From: Mycobacterium malmoense
GTDB lineage: Bacteria; Actinomycetota; Actinomycetes; Mycobacteriales; Mycobacteriaceae
Reading direction: 5' to 3'
NCBI RefSeq assembly: GCF_019645855.1
Contig: NZ_CP080999.1
Location: 496,001 to 560,000, forward strand
Length of the DNA stretch: 64,000 bases
Part shown: positions 1 to 9,096 of the stretch, one piece after another
Numbering within the stretch: the stretch's first letter is position 1
How the letters are laid out: each line of letters begins with the position of its first letter
The notes under the pieces: generated by a model
What the model was told of the DNA's origin: nothing
The model's database searches: none
What the model saw: the letters and a program-made list of their open reading frames with translations, nothing else
Position numbers and translations under genes: made by a program

Positions 1-1
1 C

Positions 2-379
2 TTGGCGGCCAGCACCTTTGTCCCCGTCTCGCTCGACCCGCCGCTGGTGTCGTTCTGTGTACAAAACACGTCGACGACATGGCCCAAGCTCAAGCGCGTG
101 CCGAGGCTGGGCATCAGCGTGCTCGGCGAGGCCCACGACGAGGCCGCACGCGCGTTGGCCGCCAAGACCGGTGACAGGTTCGCCGGCCTGCAGACGGTGT
201 CGCGCACCAGCGGCGCGGTCTTCATCAAGGGCACCGGCCTGTGGCTGGAGAGCGCGATCGAGCAACTGATCCCGGCCGGCGATCACACCATCGTGGTTTT
301 GCGGGTCAACGAGGTGACGGTGGACGCGGAGGTGGCGCCGATTGTGTTCCACCGCAGCACGTTCCGCAGTCTGCTTTGA
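2..379 (+). CDS. flavin reductase-like FMN-binding protein, 3' part
   Basis: This is the C-terminal 125 residues of a flavin reductase-like split-barrel protein; the gene begins before the window. The stretch PVSLDPPLVSFCVQNTS is the typical FMN-binding strand and loop of this family, and RFAGLQ with the later Val-rich strands fits the rest of the barrel. Family members reduce free FMN/FAD with NAD(P)H or serve two-component monooxygenases. It corresponds by position to Rv0245. Its stop at 377-379 faces the end of sdhB, with a perfect inverted repeat between them. Rv0246, which lies here in M. tuberculosis, is absent. Confidence 0.8.
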   Translation: MAASTFVPVSLDPPLVSFCVQNTSTTWPKLKRVPRLGISVLGEAHDEAARALAAKTGDRFAGLQTVSRTSGAVFIKGTGLWLESAIEQLIPAGDHTIVVLRVNEVTVDAEVAPIVFHRSTFRSLL

Positions 380-442
380 CCGCGAGACTGTAACTACCGA
401 CGCATTCCCCGAGACGTGGCGTCGGTAGTTACAGTCTCGCGG
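380..442. terminator. perfect inverted repeat between convergent genes
   Basis: Arms 380-403 and 419-442 are exact reverse complements (24 bp) around a 15-nt loop. The repeat lies exactly between the convergent ends of the flavin reductase gene and sdhB, so a bidirectional transcription terminator is the simplest reading. There is no T-tract, as is usual in mycobacteria. Confidence 0.65.
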
Positions 443-446
443 GAAA

Positions 447-1193
447 TTAACGCCGGAACAGCTTGTTGCCCAGCCAGACGATCGGGTCGTATTTGCGGTC
501 GGCGACCCGCTCCTTCATCGGAATCAGCGCGTTGTCGGTGATCTTGATGTTTTCCGGGCACACCTCGGTGCAGCACTTGGTGATGTTGCAGTAGCCCAGG
601 CCGTAGTCTTCCTGCGCCTGGTTGCGCCGGTCCAGGGTGTCCAGCGGATGCATTTCCAGCTCGGCGATGCGCATCAGGAAGCGCGGCCCGGCGAACGCCT
701 TCTTGTTCTGCTCGTGGTCGCGGACCACATGGCAGACGTTTTGGCACAGGAAGCACTCGATGCACTTGCGGAACTCCTGCGAGCGCTGCACGTCGACCTG
801 CGCCATCCGGTACTCGCCGGGCTGCAGCTCCTTGGGCGGCGCGAATGACGGTATCTGGCGGGCCTTTTCGTAGTTGAAGGAGACGTCGGTGACCAGATCG
901 CGAATCACCGGGAAGGTCCGCAGCGGAGTGACGGTGACGACCTCGTCCTCGGCGAACGTCGACATCCGGGTCATGCACATCAGCCGCGGTTTGCCGTTGA
1001 TCTCCGCCGAGCACGACCCGCACTTGCCAGCCTTGCAGTTCCACCGCACCGCGAGGTCGGGCGTCTGGGTCTGCTGCAGGCGATGGATGATGTCGAGCAC
1101 CACCTCGCCCTCGTTGACCTCAACGGTGAAGTCCCGCAGTGCGCCGCCGGCCTCGTCGCCGCGCCACACCCGCATGCTCGCGTTGTAGGTCAT
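447..1193 (-). CDS. sdhB: succinate dehydrogenase iron-sulfur subunit (Sdh1 type)
   Basis: Iron-sulfur subunit, 248 aa, passing electrons from the flavoprotein to the membrane anchor. The [2Fe-2S] ligands are visible as C53, C58, C61 and C73 (CKAGKCGSC motif). The C-terminal ferredoxin-like domain carries CIECFLCQNVC near residues 141-151 and CCTEVCP near 207-212 for the [4Fe-4S] and [3Fe-4S] clusters. The ATG directly follows the TAA of sdhA with no gap, so the two are translated from one message. It is the counterpart of Rv0247c, part of the Sdh1 complex of mycobacteria. Confidence 0.95.
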   Translation of the reverse strand: MTYNASMRVWRGDEAGGALRDFTVEVNEGEVVLDIIHRLQQTQTPDLAVRWNCKAGKCGSCSAEINGKPRLMCMTRMSTFAEDEVVTVTPLRTFPVIRDLVTDVSFNYEKARQIPSFAPPKELQPGEYRMAQVDVQRSQEFRKCIECFLCQNVCHVVRDHEQNKKAFAGPRFLMRIAELEMHPLDTLDRRNQAQEDYGLGYCNITKCCTEVCPENIKITDNALIPMKERVADRKYDPIVWLGNKLFRR

Positions 1194-3122
1194 TTACTTC
1201 TCCGTCCTGGAGGTCCGTCCTGGATGCTCGGCCAGTTCGCCGTCGGTGTAGTACTTCTCCAGCTCGGAGATCTCGAAGAGCTCCAGCAGGTCCGGGCGCA
1301 TCGGCACCTGGTCTTCACGCGTGACGGTGATGTCGGGAATCACTTCGTCGCCGCCGGCCGCACGGCAGACCAGCAACACCTTGCGCCAGTTGGCGTCCAT
1401 CGACGGGTGATCGTCGCGGGTGTGCCCGCCGCGGCTCTCGGTGCGCTGCAGCGCGGCCTTGGCGACGCATTCGCTGACCAGCAGCATGTTGCGCAGGTCG
1501 ATGGCCAGGTTCCAGCCGGGGTTGTACTGGCGATGTCCCTCGACCTGGATGTTCTTGAAACGCTGACGAAGTTTGTCCAGCCAGCCGAGGGCCTGGGTGA
1601 TTTCGTCCGCGTTGCGGATGATGCCCACCAGGTCGTTCATCGACTGCTGCAGTTCCAGCTGCAGGGTGTAGGGGTTTTCTGCCGCGGCGCCGTTTGCCGG
1701 TGTCTCGAAGGGGGCCACCGCCCTCTTCGCCGCCGTGTCGACGGCGTCCTGGTGGACCGCCGGGCGGCTGCTCAGCGCGCGCACGTAGTCGGCGGCGCCC
1801 AGGCCGGCCCGCCGACCGAAGACCAGTAGGTCCGACAGCGAGTTGCCGCCCAGCCGGTTGGAGCCGTGCATGCCGCCGGAGCACTCGCCGGCGGCGAAGA
1901 GCCCGGGGACGACGGCCGCACCCGTGTCGGCGTCGACCTCGACACCGCCCATCACGTAGTGACAGGTGGGCCCGACTTCCATTGGCTCCTTGGTGATGTC
2001 GACCCCGGCCAGCTCCTTGAACTGGTGGTACATCGACGGCAGCCGGCGCTTGATTTCGTCGGGGGTCAACCGGGACGCGATGTCGAGGAACACGCCACCG
2101 TGCGGGCTGCCGCGCCCGGCCTTGACCTCCGAGTTGATCGCGCGCGCGACCTCGTCGCGGGGCAGCAGGTCCGGGGTGCGGCGGGCCGAGTCGTTGTCCT
2201 TGAGCCACTGGTCGGCCTCTTGCTCGGTTTCGGCGTACTGGCCCTTGAACACCGGCGGGATGTAGTCGAACATGAACCGCTTGCCGTCGGAGTTTTTGAG
2301 AACCCCGCCGTCACCGCGAACGCCCTCGGTGACCAGGATCCCTTTCACGCTCGGCGGCCACACCATGCCCGTCGGGTGGAACTGGACGAACTCCATGTTG
2401 ATCAGCGTCGCGCCGGCGCGCAGCGCCAGGGCGTGCCCGTCGCCGGTGTACTCCCAGGAATTCGAGGTCACCTTGAACGACTTGCCGATCCCGCCGGTGG
2501 CCAACACCACCGCGGGGGCCTCGAACAGGACGAACCGGCCGCTTTCGCGCCAGTAGCCGAACGCCCCGGCGATCCTGTCCCCGTCTTTGAGCAGCTCGGT
2601 GATCGTGCATTCGGCGAACACCTTGATCCGCGCCTCGTAGTCGCCGAGCTCGGCCTGGTCCTCCTGCTGCAGCGAGACGATCTTCTGCTGCAACGTGCGG
2701 ATCAGCTCCAGGCCGGTGCGGTCGCCGACGTGGGCCAGCCGCGGATAGGTGTGACCGCCGAAGTTGCGCTGGCTGATCTTGCCGTCCTTGGTGCGGTCGA
2801 ACAGCGCGCCGTAGGTCTCCAGCTCCCAGACCCGGTCCGGCGCCTCCTTGGCGTGCAGTTCGGCCATCCGCCAGTTGTTGAGGAACTTCCCACCGCGCAT
2901 CGTGTCGCCGTAGTGAGTCTTCCAGTTGTCCTTGGGGTTGGCGTTACCCATGGCCGCCGCGGCGCCGCCCTCGGCCATCACCGTGTGCGCCTTGCCGAAC
3001 AACGACTTGCACACCACCGCGACCTTGAGGCCGCGCTCGCGCGCTTCGATGACCGCACGCAACCCCGCGCCGCCGGCACCGATCACTACCACGTCGTAGG
3101 AGTGCCGCTCGACCTCAACCAT
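1194..3122 (-). CDS. sdhA: succinate dehydrogenase flavoprotein subunit (Sdh1 type)
   Basis: Catalytic FAD subunit, 642 aa, oxidising succinate to fumarate. The dinucleotide fold GAGGAG is at residues 15-20. H46 in KAHTVMAEGG matches the histidine that covalently binds FAD in SdhA/FrdA. The sequence HGSNRLGGNSLSD further on is the conserved FAD-contacting loop. It corresponds to Rv0248c. It lies between the membrane anchor gene upstream and sdhB downstream in a three-gene minus-strand operon. Confidence 0.95.
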   Translation of the reverse strand: MVEVERHSYDVVVIGAGGAGLRAVIEARERGLKVAVVCKSLFGKAHTVMAEGGAAAAMGNANPKDNWKTHYGDTMRGGKFLNNWRMAELHAKEAPDRVWELETYGALFDRTKDGKISQRNFGGHTYPRLAHVGDRTGLELIRTLQQKIVSLQQEDQAELGDYEARIKVFAECTITELLKDGDRIAGAFGYWRESGRFVLFEAPAVVLATGGIGKSFKVTSNSWEYTGDGHALALRAGATLINMEFVQFHPTGMVWPPSVKGILVTEGVRGDGGVLKNSDGKRFMFDYIPPVFKGQYAETEQEADQWLKDNDSARRTPDLLPRDEVARAINSEVKAGRGSPHGGVFLDIASRLTPDEIKRRLPSMYHQFKELAGVDITKEPMEVGPTCHYVMGGVEVDADTGAAVVPGLFAAGECSGGMHGSNRLGGNSLSDLLVFGRRAGLGAADYVRALSSRPAVHQDAVDTAAKRAVAPFETPANGAAAENPYTLQLELQQSMNDLVGIIRNADEITQALGWLDKLRQRFKNIQVEGHRQYNPGWNLAIDLRNMLLVSECVAKAALQRTESRGGHTRDDHPSMDANWRKVLLVCRAAGGDEVIPDITVTREDQVPMRPDLLELFEISELEKYYTDGELAEHPGRTSRTEK

Positions 3123-3164
3123 GAATCCTCACTTAAGCTTTTCTGATATTCCTGAAAAGGCTTT

Positions 3165-3986
3165 TCAGCCAATGAATCTCAAGTCCGGGATGGTTCCGCT
3201 GGCGACCAGCATGACGTAGAAGTCGGTAATTACCAGCGTTCCCAGCGTGATCCACGCGAACTGCATGTGGCGGGTGTTGATCCGACTGACCTGTGTCCAC
3301 AGCCAATATCGGATCGGATGTTTCGAAAAGTGCTTCAGCCGGCCGCCGGTGACGTGGCGGCAGGAGTGGCACGACAAGGTGTAGGTCCAGAGCAGGATCA
3401 CATTCGTGACGAGAATGACGTTGCCCAAACCGAATCCGAAGCCCGACGGGGAATGGAAGGCCTTGATCGCGTCGTAGGTGTTGATCAGCGAGATGATCAG
3501 CGCCACATAGAAGAAGTACCGGTGGCTGTTCTGAATGATCAGCGGCAACCGCGTTTCGCCGGTGTACCCGGCTCGTGGCTCGGGGACTGCACAGGCGGTC
3601 GGCGACTGCCACACCGAGCGGTAGTAGGCCTTGCGGTAGTAGTAGCAGGTGATCCGGAAGGCGAGCAGGAACGGCAGCGAGACCGCCGCGAACGGAATCC
3701 ACCACGGGAAGTGCCCGAACCATACCCCCAGGTGACTGGCGCCTGGAGCGCACGATGCGCTGACGCACGGTGAATAGAACGGCGTCAAGTAGTGGTATTC
3801 GTCAACCCAGTAGGCGCTGCCCCAGATGCCGCGGATGAACCCGTAGATCAGGAAGGCTCCGAGGCCCAGGTCGGTCAGTAGCGGCGCCTTCCACCAGCGG
3901 TCGGTGCGCAGCGTTCGCTCCGGGATTTGCGCGCGGGTAGGTGAGAAAACGCCGGACTTAGAACGGTTCGCCGTGGGTGCGCTCAT
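3165..3986 (-). CDS. succinate dehydrogenase membrane anchor subunit
   Basis: Membrane protein of 273 aa with about five hydrophobic segments (for example around LGAFLIYGFIRGIWG, FPWWIPFAAVSLPFLLAF and YFFYVALIISLIN). It is the first gene of the sdh operon and matches the Rv0249c anchor. Histidines in the transmembrane region, including the one in SCHSCRHV, are candidate haem ligands. Family knowledge: it hands electrons from SdhB to menaquinone. It starts at ATG 3986, 42 bases before the sdhA start region. Confidence 0.85.
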   Translation of the reverse strand: MSAPTANRSKSGVFSPTRAQIPERTLRTDRWWKAPLLTDLGLGAFLIYGFIRGIWGSAYWVDEYHYLTPFYSPCVSASCAPGASHLGVWFGHFPWWIPFAAVSLPFLLAFRITCYYYRKAYYRSVWQSPTACAVPEPRAGYTGETRLPLIIQNSHRYFFYVALIISLINTYDAIKAFHSPSGFGFGLGNVILVTNVILLWTYTLSCHSCRHVTGGRLKHFSKHPIRYWLWTQVSRINTRHMQFAWITLGTLVITDFYVMLVASGTIPDLRFIG

Positions 3987-4064
3987 CTAATGTTCCTCTT
4001 CGAACGGGCTGTCACGTCGAAGGGTACACAGAGAGTACCCCCACTTTTCGGGGGGCTTGGGTTG

Positions 4065-4370
4065 TCAGGACCTGCTGTGACCTCCGACACCCTCGTCGTC
4101 GACATCGCGCCAGAAATCGCTGTCGTACTGGGTGTCAGGAATGACGATCTTCTCGCCGGATTGCTGCACGGTGGCGCGCGACAGGTCCAATTCGGACACG
4201 TCGGTGTCGAGCAATTCGACGTCGCTGAGAATCCGATCGGCGTCGATGACGATGCGGCGCATCGCCGGGCTGTCGCCGTAGCGCGCCTTCAAGGAGCCGA
4301 CGCACCGCCGCAGGCCGCCGATGAGGTCGTGAAGTTCGGCGAGTGCGGTGACGCCGGTAGGGCTCGACAA
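4065..4370 (-). CDS. conserved mycobacterial protein (Rv0250c-like)
   Basis: Small soluble protein of 101 aa, unknown function, in the position of Rv0250c. I chose TTG at 4370 because GAGGAG lies five bases upstream and the length then fits the 97-aa homologue. A longer frame back to 4466 runs through a tandem repeat and looks non-coding. The chain is acidic with one predicted helical hairpin (LHDLIGGLRRCVGSLKARYG). It probably reads toward the sdh operon. Confidence 0.7.
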   Translation of the reverse strand: MSSPTGVTALAELHDLIGGLRRCVGSLKARYGDSPAMRRIVIDADRILSDVELLDTDVSELDLSRATVQQSGEKIVIPDTQYDSDFWRDVDDEGVGGHSRS

Positions 4371-4390
4371 CGGATCTCCTCGACTTTCCC

Positions 4391-4425
4391 GGGCTCTCGT
4401 GGGTTCTCGCGGGTTCTCGCGGGCC
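4391..4425. repeat. 10-bp tandem repeat
   Basis: Three and a half copies of a 10-bp unit (GGGTTCTCGC with one variant first copy GGGCTCTCGT) lie just upstream of the Rv0250c-like start, in its 5' region. Such short tandem repeats can vary in copy number. Confidence 0.7.
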
Positions 4426-4522
4426 GGACGGTGGTACGGATCACAGTACGCCCCGATACTATCCACGGCACGGGCCTGACGTCAGGCACGTCACTTCGGG
4501 CGAGCCAGGGAGCAAACACCCC

Positions 4523-5281
4523 ATGACGGGCGAAACCACCGCGCGGCGCGCCACGGCGCTGCTGGAACTGCACCAGCCGGGCAACCCGGTGGTGCTGCCG
4601 ACCGTGTGGGACGCCTGGTCGGCGCGGCTCGCCACGGACGCCGGATTCGTCGCCCTCACGGTGGGGAGCCACCCGCTGGCCGATTCCATCGGCAAACCCG
4701 ACGGCGAGGGCATGTCGTTCGACGACGTGCTCACCCGCGTCGCGCAGATCACCGCCGCGGTCGACGTCCCGGTATCGGTGGACATCGAATCGGGGTATGG
4801 GTTGCCGGCGGCGCGCTTGATCGAGGGCTTGCTCGGCGTGGGCGCCGTCGGGCTCAACATCGAGGACACCGTGCACTCCGAGGGCAAGCGCCTGCGGTCC
4901 GTCGGTGAACACGCCGAATTGGTTGGCGCGCTGCGGTCGGCGGCCGACGCGGCCGGGGTACATGTCGTGATTAACGCCCGCACCGATCTCTTTCTGCGGA
5001 AGGACGGCGACGACGCGGATCGCGTCGACAGGGCCGTGGCGCGGCTGACCGAGGCCGCCTCCGCGGGAGCCGACGTTCTCTATCCGGTCGGCCGCCACGA
5101 CCCGGAAACGTTGCGGCGCTTGGCCACCGAGTTGCCGCTGCCGGTCAACGCGATCGCGCTGCCCGACCGGGACGACCCGGCGTCGTTCGGCCCGCTGGGT
5201 GTGGCGCGGATCAGCTTCGGGCCCTTTTTGCAGGCCGCGCTGGCGGCCCGGGCCGGGGAGCTGCTGGCCCGCTGGAGTTAG
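4523..5281 (+). CDS. isocitrate lyase/PEP mutase family enzyme
   Basis: Soluble TIM-barrel protein of 252 aa in the isocitrate lyase/phosphoenolpyruvate mutase superfamily. Visible features are VWDAWSARLA near the N terminus, the Mg-site strand VSVDIESGYG, the NIEDTVHSEG loop and NARTDLFL. Members cleave or rearrange C-C or C-P bonds of 2-oxo or 2-hydroxy acids. The true substrate cannot be told; the KKCGH motif of isocitrate lyase is absent. GGGAG precedes the ATG. It has no counterpart between Rv0250c and hsp in M. tuberculosis, so it is an insertion relative to that genome. Confidence 0.8.
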   Translation: MTGETTARRATALLELHQPGNPVVLPTVWDAWSARLATDAGFVALTVGSHPLADSIGKPDGEGMSFDDVLTRVAQITAAVDVPVSVDIESGYGLPAARLIEGLLGVGAVGLNIEDTVHSEGKRLRSVGEHAELVGALRSAADAAGVHVVINARTDLFLRKDGDDADRVDRAVARLTEAASAGADVLYPVGRHDPETLRRLATELPLPVNAIALPDRDDPASFGPLGVARISFGPFLQAALAARAGELLARWS

Positions 5282-5311
5282 GGCGCGCTCGGGCTTTCGG
5301 GGTGAATCCAG

Positions 5312-5456
5312 GGCTTTGCCCGTGAATCCAGGGCTTTCAGTATGTAACCAGGGCGTCGATCCGGCGACTTTTCCGCCCACGCTTCACGGGCAAAGCCGAG
5401 GTCTCACAAGCAAAGCCGTGGCCTCACGGGCAAAGCCCACGCTCACGGGCAAAGCC
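5312..5456. repeat. short direct/inverted repeat cluster, possible terminator
   Basis: A 14-bp unit TCACGGGCAAAGCC occurs at 5384-5397, 5424-5437 and 5443-5456, with a variant at 5404-5417. One inverted copy is at 5312-5325. Copies are about 20 bp apart. The cluster fills the gap between the convergent ends of the lyase-family gene and hsp20, so RNA from either side could fold into a hairpin. Confidence 0.7.
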
Positions 5457-5503
5457 GGCGAGGCCGCCCGAGGTTGATGCGGCCCAGCCGGATTGCTCGG
5501 GAC

Positions 5504-5944
5504 TTACTTCGTGATCGTGATGCGCTGCGCCTGAGCCCCGGCGTAGGCGCCGGCGACTCGCACCGTTAACACACCCGCGTCGTAGGACGCCGTGACGGCC
5601 TCGCTGGTGACGTGCGCGGGCAGCTGGAACGACCGGCGGAACGATCCGTAACGAATCTCACGCAGAGTGCGGCCGCCATCCTCCTGCGCGCGCTCGTCGC
5701 GGTGTTCGCCGTGGATCACCAGGCGGCCCTTGTCGACCTCGACGTTGACGTCTTTCTCGACGTCAACGCCTGGCAGTTCCACGCGGACCACCGCGTCGTC
5801 ACCATCCTTGACGATCTCCGCGGCCGGCCTAAAATCACTGGTCACCGGTTTGACCCAGTCCGTTGTGGCGGCGGGGCCGAAAAAGTCGCGCAACCACCGG
5901 TCGGTGTCCCAGGCCGGTCGCGACCACAATGCGAGGTTGCTCAT
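5504..5944 (-). CDS. hsp20: Hsp20/alpha-crystallin heat-shock protein (Acr2-like)
   Basis: Small heat-shock chaperone, 146 aa, that holds unfolding proteins without ATP. The alpha-crystallin domain runs from about residue 40 to 135, and the C terminus ends in RITITK, carrying the I-x-I oligomerisation motif. The N terminus (ALWSRPAWDTDRWLRDFFGP) matches the Acr2/Rv0251c type. AAGGAG sits eight bases before the ATG. It is divergent from nirB across 214 bases. Acr2 is heat- and oxidation-induced in M. tuberculosis; I could not assign its promoter here with confidence. Confidence 0.92.
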   Translation of the reverse strand: MSNLALWSRPAWDTDRWLRDFFGPAATTDWVKPVTSDFRPAAEIVKDGDDAVVRVELPGVDVEKDVNVEVDKGRLVIHGEHRDERAQEDGGRTLREIRYGSFRRSFQLPAHVTSEAVTASYDAGVLTVRVAGAYAGAQAQRITITK

Positions 5945-6064
5945 GGGCTTCTCCTTACGCTTTCTTGTGAGTTAGCTGTGACCGGCGCCTTCCCGGCCGG
6001 CTATTCCTAGAAACATGAGTCGGCCCCGCTTAAGTTCCACCTGGGTGTTCGCCCGCAGCGAAAA

Positions 6065-6115
6065 GTTTCACACTGGTCCCTGTGAGGTGTGAGGCCGCTG
6101 TCATGTGGGCGTCAC
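6065..6115 (+). promoter_or_regulatory. possible GlnR sites upstream of nirBD
   Basis: Two elements resemble the half-site pair GTTTC-n6-GTnAC bound by GlnR: 6065-6080 (GTTTC then GTCCC after six bases) and 6100-6115 (GTCAT then GTCAC). GlnR is known to control nirBD in mycobacteria. The match is imperfect, so this is a low-confidence call based on position and spacing. Confidence 0.3.
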
Positions 6116-6158
6116 ATTTCGCGATTTTTCCTTAATCTCCTGCCCCTACCCTCGTGGC

Positions 6159-8723
6159 ATGGCCCCGTCCGAGAATTCGCGCGCGCACTGTGCTGCGCGT
6201 CACGTCGTCGTGGTCGGGCATGGCATGGTGGGCCACCGGCTGGTCGAGGCGTTGCGTGCCCGCGACACCGAGGGGTCTTGGCGCATCACGGTTTTGGCCG
6301 AGGAGGCCGACGCGGCCTATGACCGCGTCGGCCTGACCTCCTACACCGAAAGCTGGGACCGCGCACTGCTCGCGCTGCCCGGCAACGACTACGCCGGCGA
6401 CGAGCGGGTTCGGTTGTTGCTGAACACGCGCGTCACCGAAATCGACCGTGCGACAAAGTCGGTGGTCACGGCCGACGGCCAACGGCACGGCTACGACGCC
6501 CTGGTGCTGGCCACCGGTTCCTACGCCTTCGTCCCGCCGGTGCCCGGCCACGACCTGGCGGCGTGCCACGTCTACCGCACGCTCGACGACCTCGACGCCA
6601 TTCGCGCCGATGCCCAGCGCACGCTGCAGGCCGGCCACGCCCCTGCGGGGGTGGTCGTCGGCGGCGGCCTGCTGGGACTTGAAGCCGCTAACGCATTGCG
6701 CCAGTTCGGGTTACAGACGCACGTGGTCGAGATGATGCCGCGCTTGATGGCCCAACAGATCGACGAGGGCGGTGGGGCGCTGCTGGCCAGGATGATCACC
6801 GACCTCGGCATCGCGGTGCACGTTGGGACCGGCACCCAATCGATCGAACCCGTTGAGCGTCCGGACGGCTCGACGTGGGTGCGGGTGCGCCTGACCGACG
6901 AGGACGTCATCGACGCCGGCCTGGTGATCTTCGCGGCCGGCATCCGGCCGCGCGACGAGCTGGCGCGAGCGGCGGGGCTGACGCTCGCCGAACGGGGCGG
7001 TGTGCTCACCGACTTATCTTGCCGCACGAGCGATCCCGACATCTACGCGGTCGGCGAGGTCGCCGCGATCGGGGGCCGCTGCTATGGCCTGGTCGGGCCC
7101 GGTTACACCTCCGCCGAGGTGGTAGCGGACCGGCTGCTGAACGGCGCCGCGGAGTTCGGGGAAGCGGACCTGTCGACAAAGCTCAAACTGCTTGGCGTCG
7201 ACGTCGCCAGCTTCGGCGACGCGATGGGGGCGACCGAGAACTGTCTCGAGGTCGCCATCAACGACGCGGTGAACCGGACATACGCCAAACTGGTGCTGTC
7301 CGACGACGCCAAAACCCTTCTGGGAGGGGTGCTGGTGGGCGATGCCTCGTCGTACGGAGTGTTGCGGCCGATGGTCGGCAGCGAGCTGCCGGGGGATCCG
7401 CTCGCGCTGATCGCGCCGGCCCAGTCCGGCGGTGGCGCGGCCCTGGGCGTTGGGGCGCTGCCGGATTCGGCGCAGATCTGCTCGTGCAACAACGTCACCA
7501 AGGGCGATCTGAAGTGCGCGATCGCCAACGGCTGCGCCGACGTTCCCGCGCTGAAGTCGTGCACGGCAGCCGGCACCTCCTGCGGGTCGTGCGTGCCCTT
7601 GCTCAAGCAGCTGTTGGAAGCCGAGGGCGTGGAACAGTCCAAGGCGCTGTGCGAGCACTTCAGTCAGTCGCGGGCGGAGCTTTTCGAGATCATCTCGGCC
7701 ACCGAGATCCGAACCTTCTCGGGTCTGCTGGAGCGCTTCGGCCGCGGAAAGGGTTGCGACATCTGCAAACCCGTGGTCGCGTCCATCCTGGCCTCGACCG
7801 GTTCCGACCACATCCTCGACGGCGAGCAAGCCTCCCTGCAGGATTCCAACGACCACTTCCTGGCCAACATCCAAAAGAACGGCAGCTATTCGGTGGTGCC
7901 GCGGGTCCCCGGCGGTGACATCAAGCCCGAGCATCTGATCCTGATCGGCCAGATCGCGCAGGACTTCGGGCTCTACACGAAGATCACCGGCGGTCAGCGG
8001 ATCGACATGTTCGGTGCCCGGGTGGACCAGTTGCCGCAGATCTGGAAGCGGCTGGTCGACGGCGGCATGGAATCCGGCCACGCCTACGGCAAGGCGCTAC
8101 GCACGGTGAAGAGCTGCGTGGGCAGCGACTGGTGCCGCTATGGCCAACAGGATTCGGTGCAGCTGGCCATCGACCTGGAGCTGCGGTATCGGGGGCTGCG
8201 GGCGCCGCACAAGATCAAGCTCGGTGTCTCGGGTTGCGCGCGGGAGTGCGCCGAGGCGCGCTCCAAGGACGTGGGCGTCATCGCCACCGAAAAGGGCTGG
8301 AACCTCTACGTCGCCGGCAACGGCGGCATGACGCCCAAGCACGCACAGCTGCTGGCCAGCGACCTGGACACCGAGACGCTGGTCCGTTACGTCGACCGGT
8401 TCCTGATGTACTACATCCGCACGGCCGACCGGCTGCAGCGCACCGCGCCGTGGGTCGAGACGCTGGACGGCGGACTGGATCACGTGCGCGAGGTCGTGTG
8501 CGAGGACTCGCTGGGATTGGCCGCGGAATTCGAGGCCGCAATGGAGCGGCACGTGCAGAACTACAAGTGCGAATGGAAGGGCGTGCTGGAGGATCCGGAC
8601 AAGCTGTCGCGGTTCGTCTCCTTCGTCAACGCCCCGGACGCCGTCGACTCGACGGTGACGTTCACCGAGCGCGCCGGGCGCAAAGTGCCTGTGCCCATTG
8701 GCATGCCGCGGGTCCGCTCATAA
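6159..8723 (+). CDS. nirB: assimilatory nitrite reductase large subunit
   Basis: NAD(P)H-nitrite reductase large subunit, 854 aa, reducing nitrite to ammonium in the cytoplasm. It has an N-terminal FAD/NAD domain (VVVVGHGMVG near residue 15) and a second nucleotide fold (VVVGGGLLGLEAA). A BFD-like [2Fe-2S] domain begins at C441/C443 (CSCNNV), and the siroheme/[4Fe-4S] domain has ligands C653, C659, C693 and C697. The ATG at 6159 is chosen because it gives the family length; an upstream in-frame start adds unrelated residues. It is followed by nirD after 13 bases. Confidence 0.95.
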   Translation: MAPSENSRAHCAARHVVVVGHGMVGHRLVEALRARDTEGSWRITVLAEEADAAYDRVGLTSYTESWDRALLALPGNDYAGDERVRLLLNTRVTEIDRATKSVVTADGQRHGYDALVLATGSYAFVPPVPGHDLAACHVYRTLDDLDAIRADAQRTLQAGHAPAGVVVGGGLLGLEAANALRQFGLQTHVVEMMPRLMAQQIDEGGGALLARMITDLGIAVHVGTGTQSIEPVERPDGSTWVRVRLTDEDVIDAGLVIFAAGIRPRDELARAAGLTLAERGGVLTDLSCRTSDPDIYAVGEVAAIGGRCYGLVGPGYTSAEVVADRLLNGAAEFGEADLSTKLKLLGVDVASFGDAMGATENCLEVAINDAVNRTYAKLVLSDDAKTLLGGVLVGDASSYGVLRPMVGSELPGDPLALIAPAQSGGGAALGVGALPDSAQICSCNNVTKGDLKCAIANGCADVPALKSCTAAGTSCGSCVPLLKQLLEAEGVEQSKALCEHFSQSRAELFEIISATEIRTFSGLLERFGRGKGCDICKPVVASILASTGSDHILDGEQASLQDSNDHFLANIQKNGSYSVVPRVPGGDIKPEHLILIGQIAQDFGLYTKITGGQRIDMFGARVDQLPQIWKRLVDGGMESGHAYGKALRTVKSCVGSDWCRYGQQDSVQLAIDLELRYRGLRAPHKIKLGVSGCARECAEARSKDVGVIATEKGWNLYVAGNGGMTPKHAQLLASDLDTETLVRYVDRFLMYYIRTADRLQRTAPWVETLDGGLDHVREVVCEDSLGLAAEFEAAMERHVQNYKCEWKGVLEDPDKLSRFVSFVNAPDAVDSTVTFTERAGRKVPVPIGMPRVRS

Positions 8724-8736
8724 CTCGGGAGGCAAT

Positions 8737-9093
8737 ATGACTGTTCTCAACGACATTCAGGTGTGGACGACCGCCTGCGCGTACGATCGCCTCATTCCGG
8801 GCCGTGGTGTCGGGGTGCTCCTCGACGACGGCACGCAGGCGGCCCTGTTCCGGCTGGACGACGGGTCGGTGCACGCGCTCGGCAACGTCGACCCGTTTTC
8901 CGGGGCGGCGGTGCTCTCGCGCGGGATCGTCGGAGACCGGGGCGGTCGCGCCACCGTTCAATCTCCCATTCTGAAGCAGGCTTTCGCGCTCGAAGACGGT
9001 TCCTGCCTGGACGACCCGCGGGTCTCGGTGCCGGTGTACCAGGTGCGCGTCACCCCCGAGGGCGAGATCCAGATCGGGCGGATCGCCGCGTAG
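8737..9093 (+). CDS. nirD: nitrite reductase small subunit
   Basis: Small Rieske-like subunit of NirBD, 118 aa. The fold is that of NirD proteins, which have the Rieske shape but lack the full Cys/His cluster ligands; none of the CxH pairs is present here. ATG 8737 is preceded by GGGAGG at a good distance. A longer frame from 8698 overlaps nirB and is not needed. The pair forms an operon. Confidence 0.92.
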   Translation: MTVLNDIQVWTTACAYDRLIPGRGVGVLLDDGTQAALFRLDDGSVHALGNVDPFSGAAVLSRGIVGDRGGRATVQSPILKQAFALEDGSCLDDPRVSVPVYQVRVTPEGEIQIGRIAA

Positions 9094-9096
9094 ACA

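Noticed and set aside
1866..3146. Long + strand frame opposite sdhA
   Set aside because: Shadow of sdhA codon bias; no recognisable domain.
5312..5456. Possible CRISPR array
   Set aside because: Units are only 14 bp, one is inverted, gaps are about 6 bp, and no cas genes occur.
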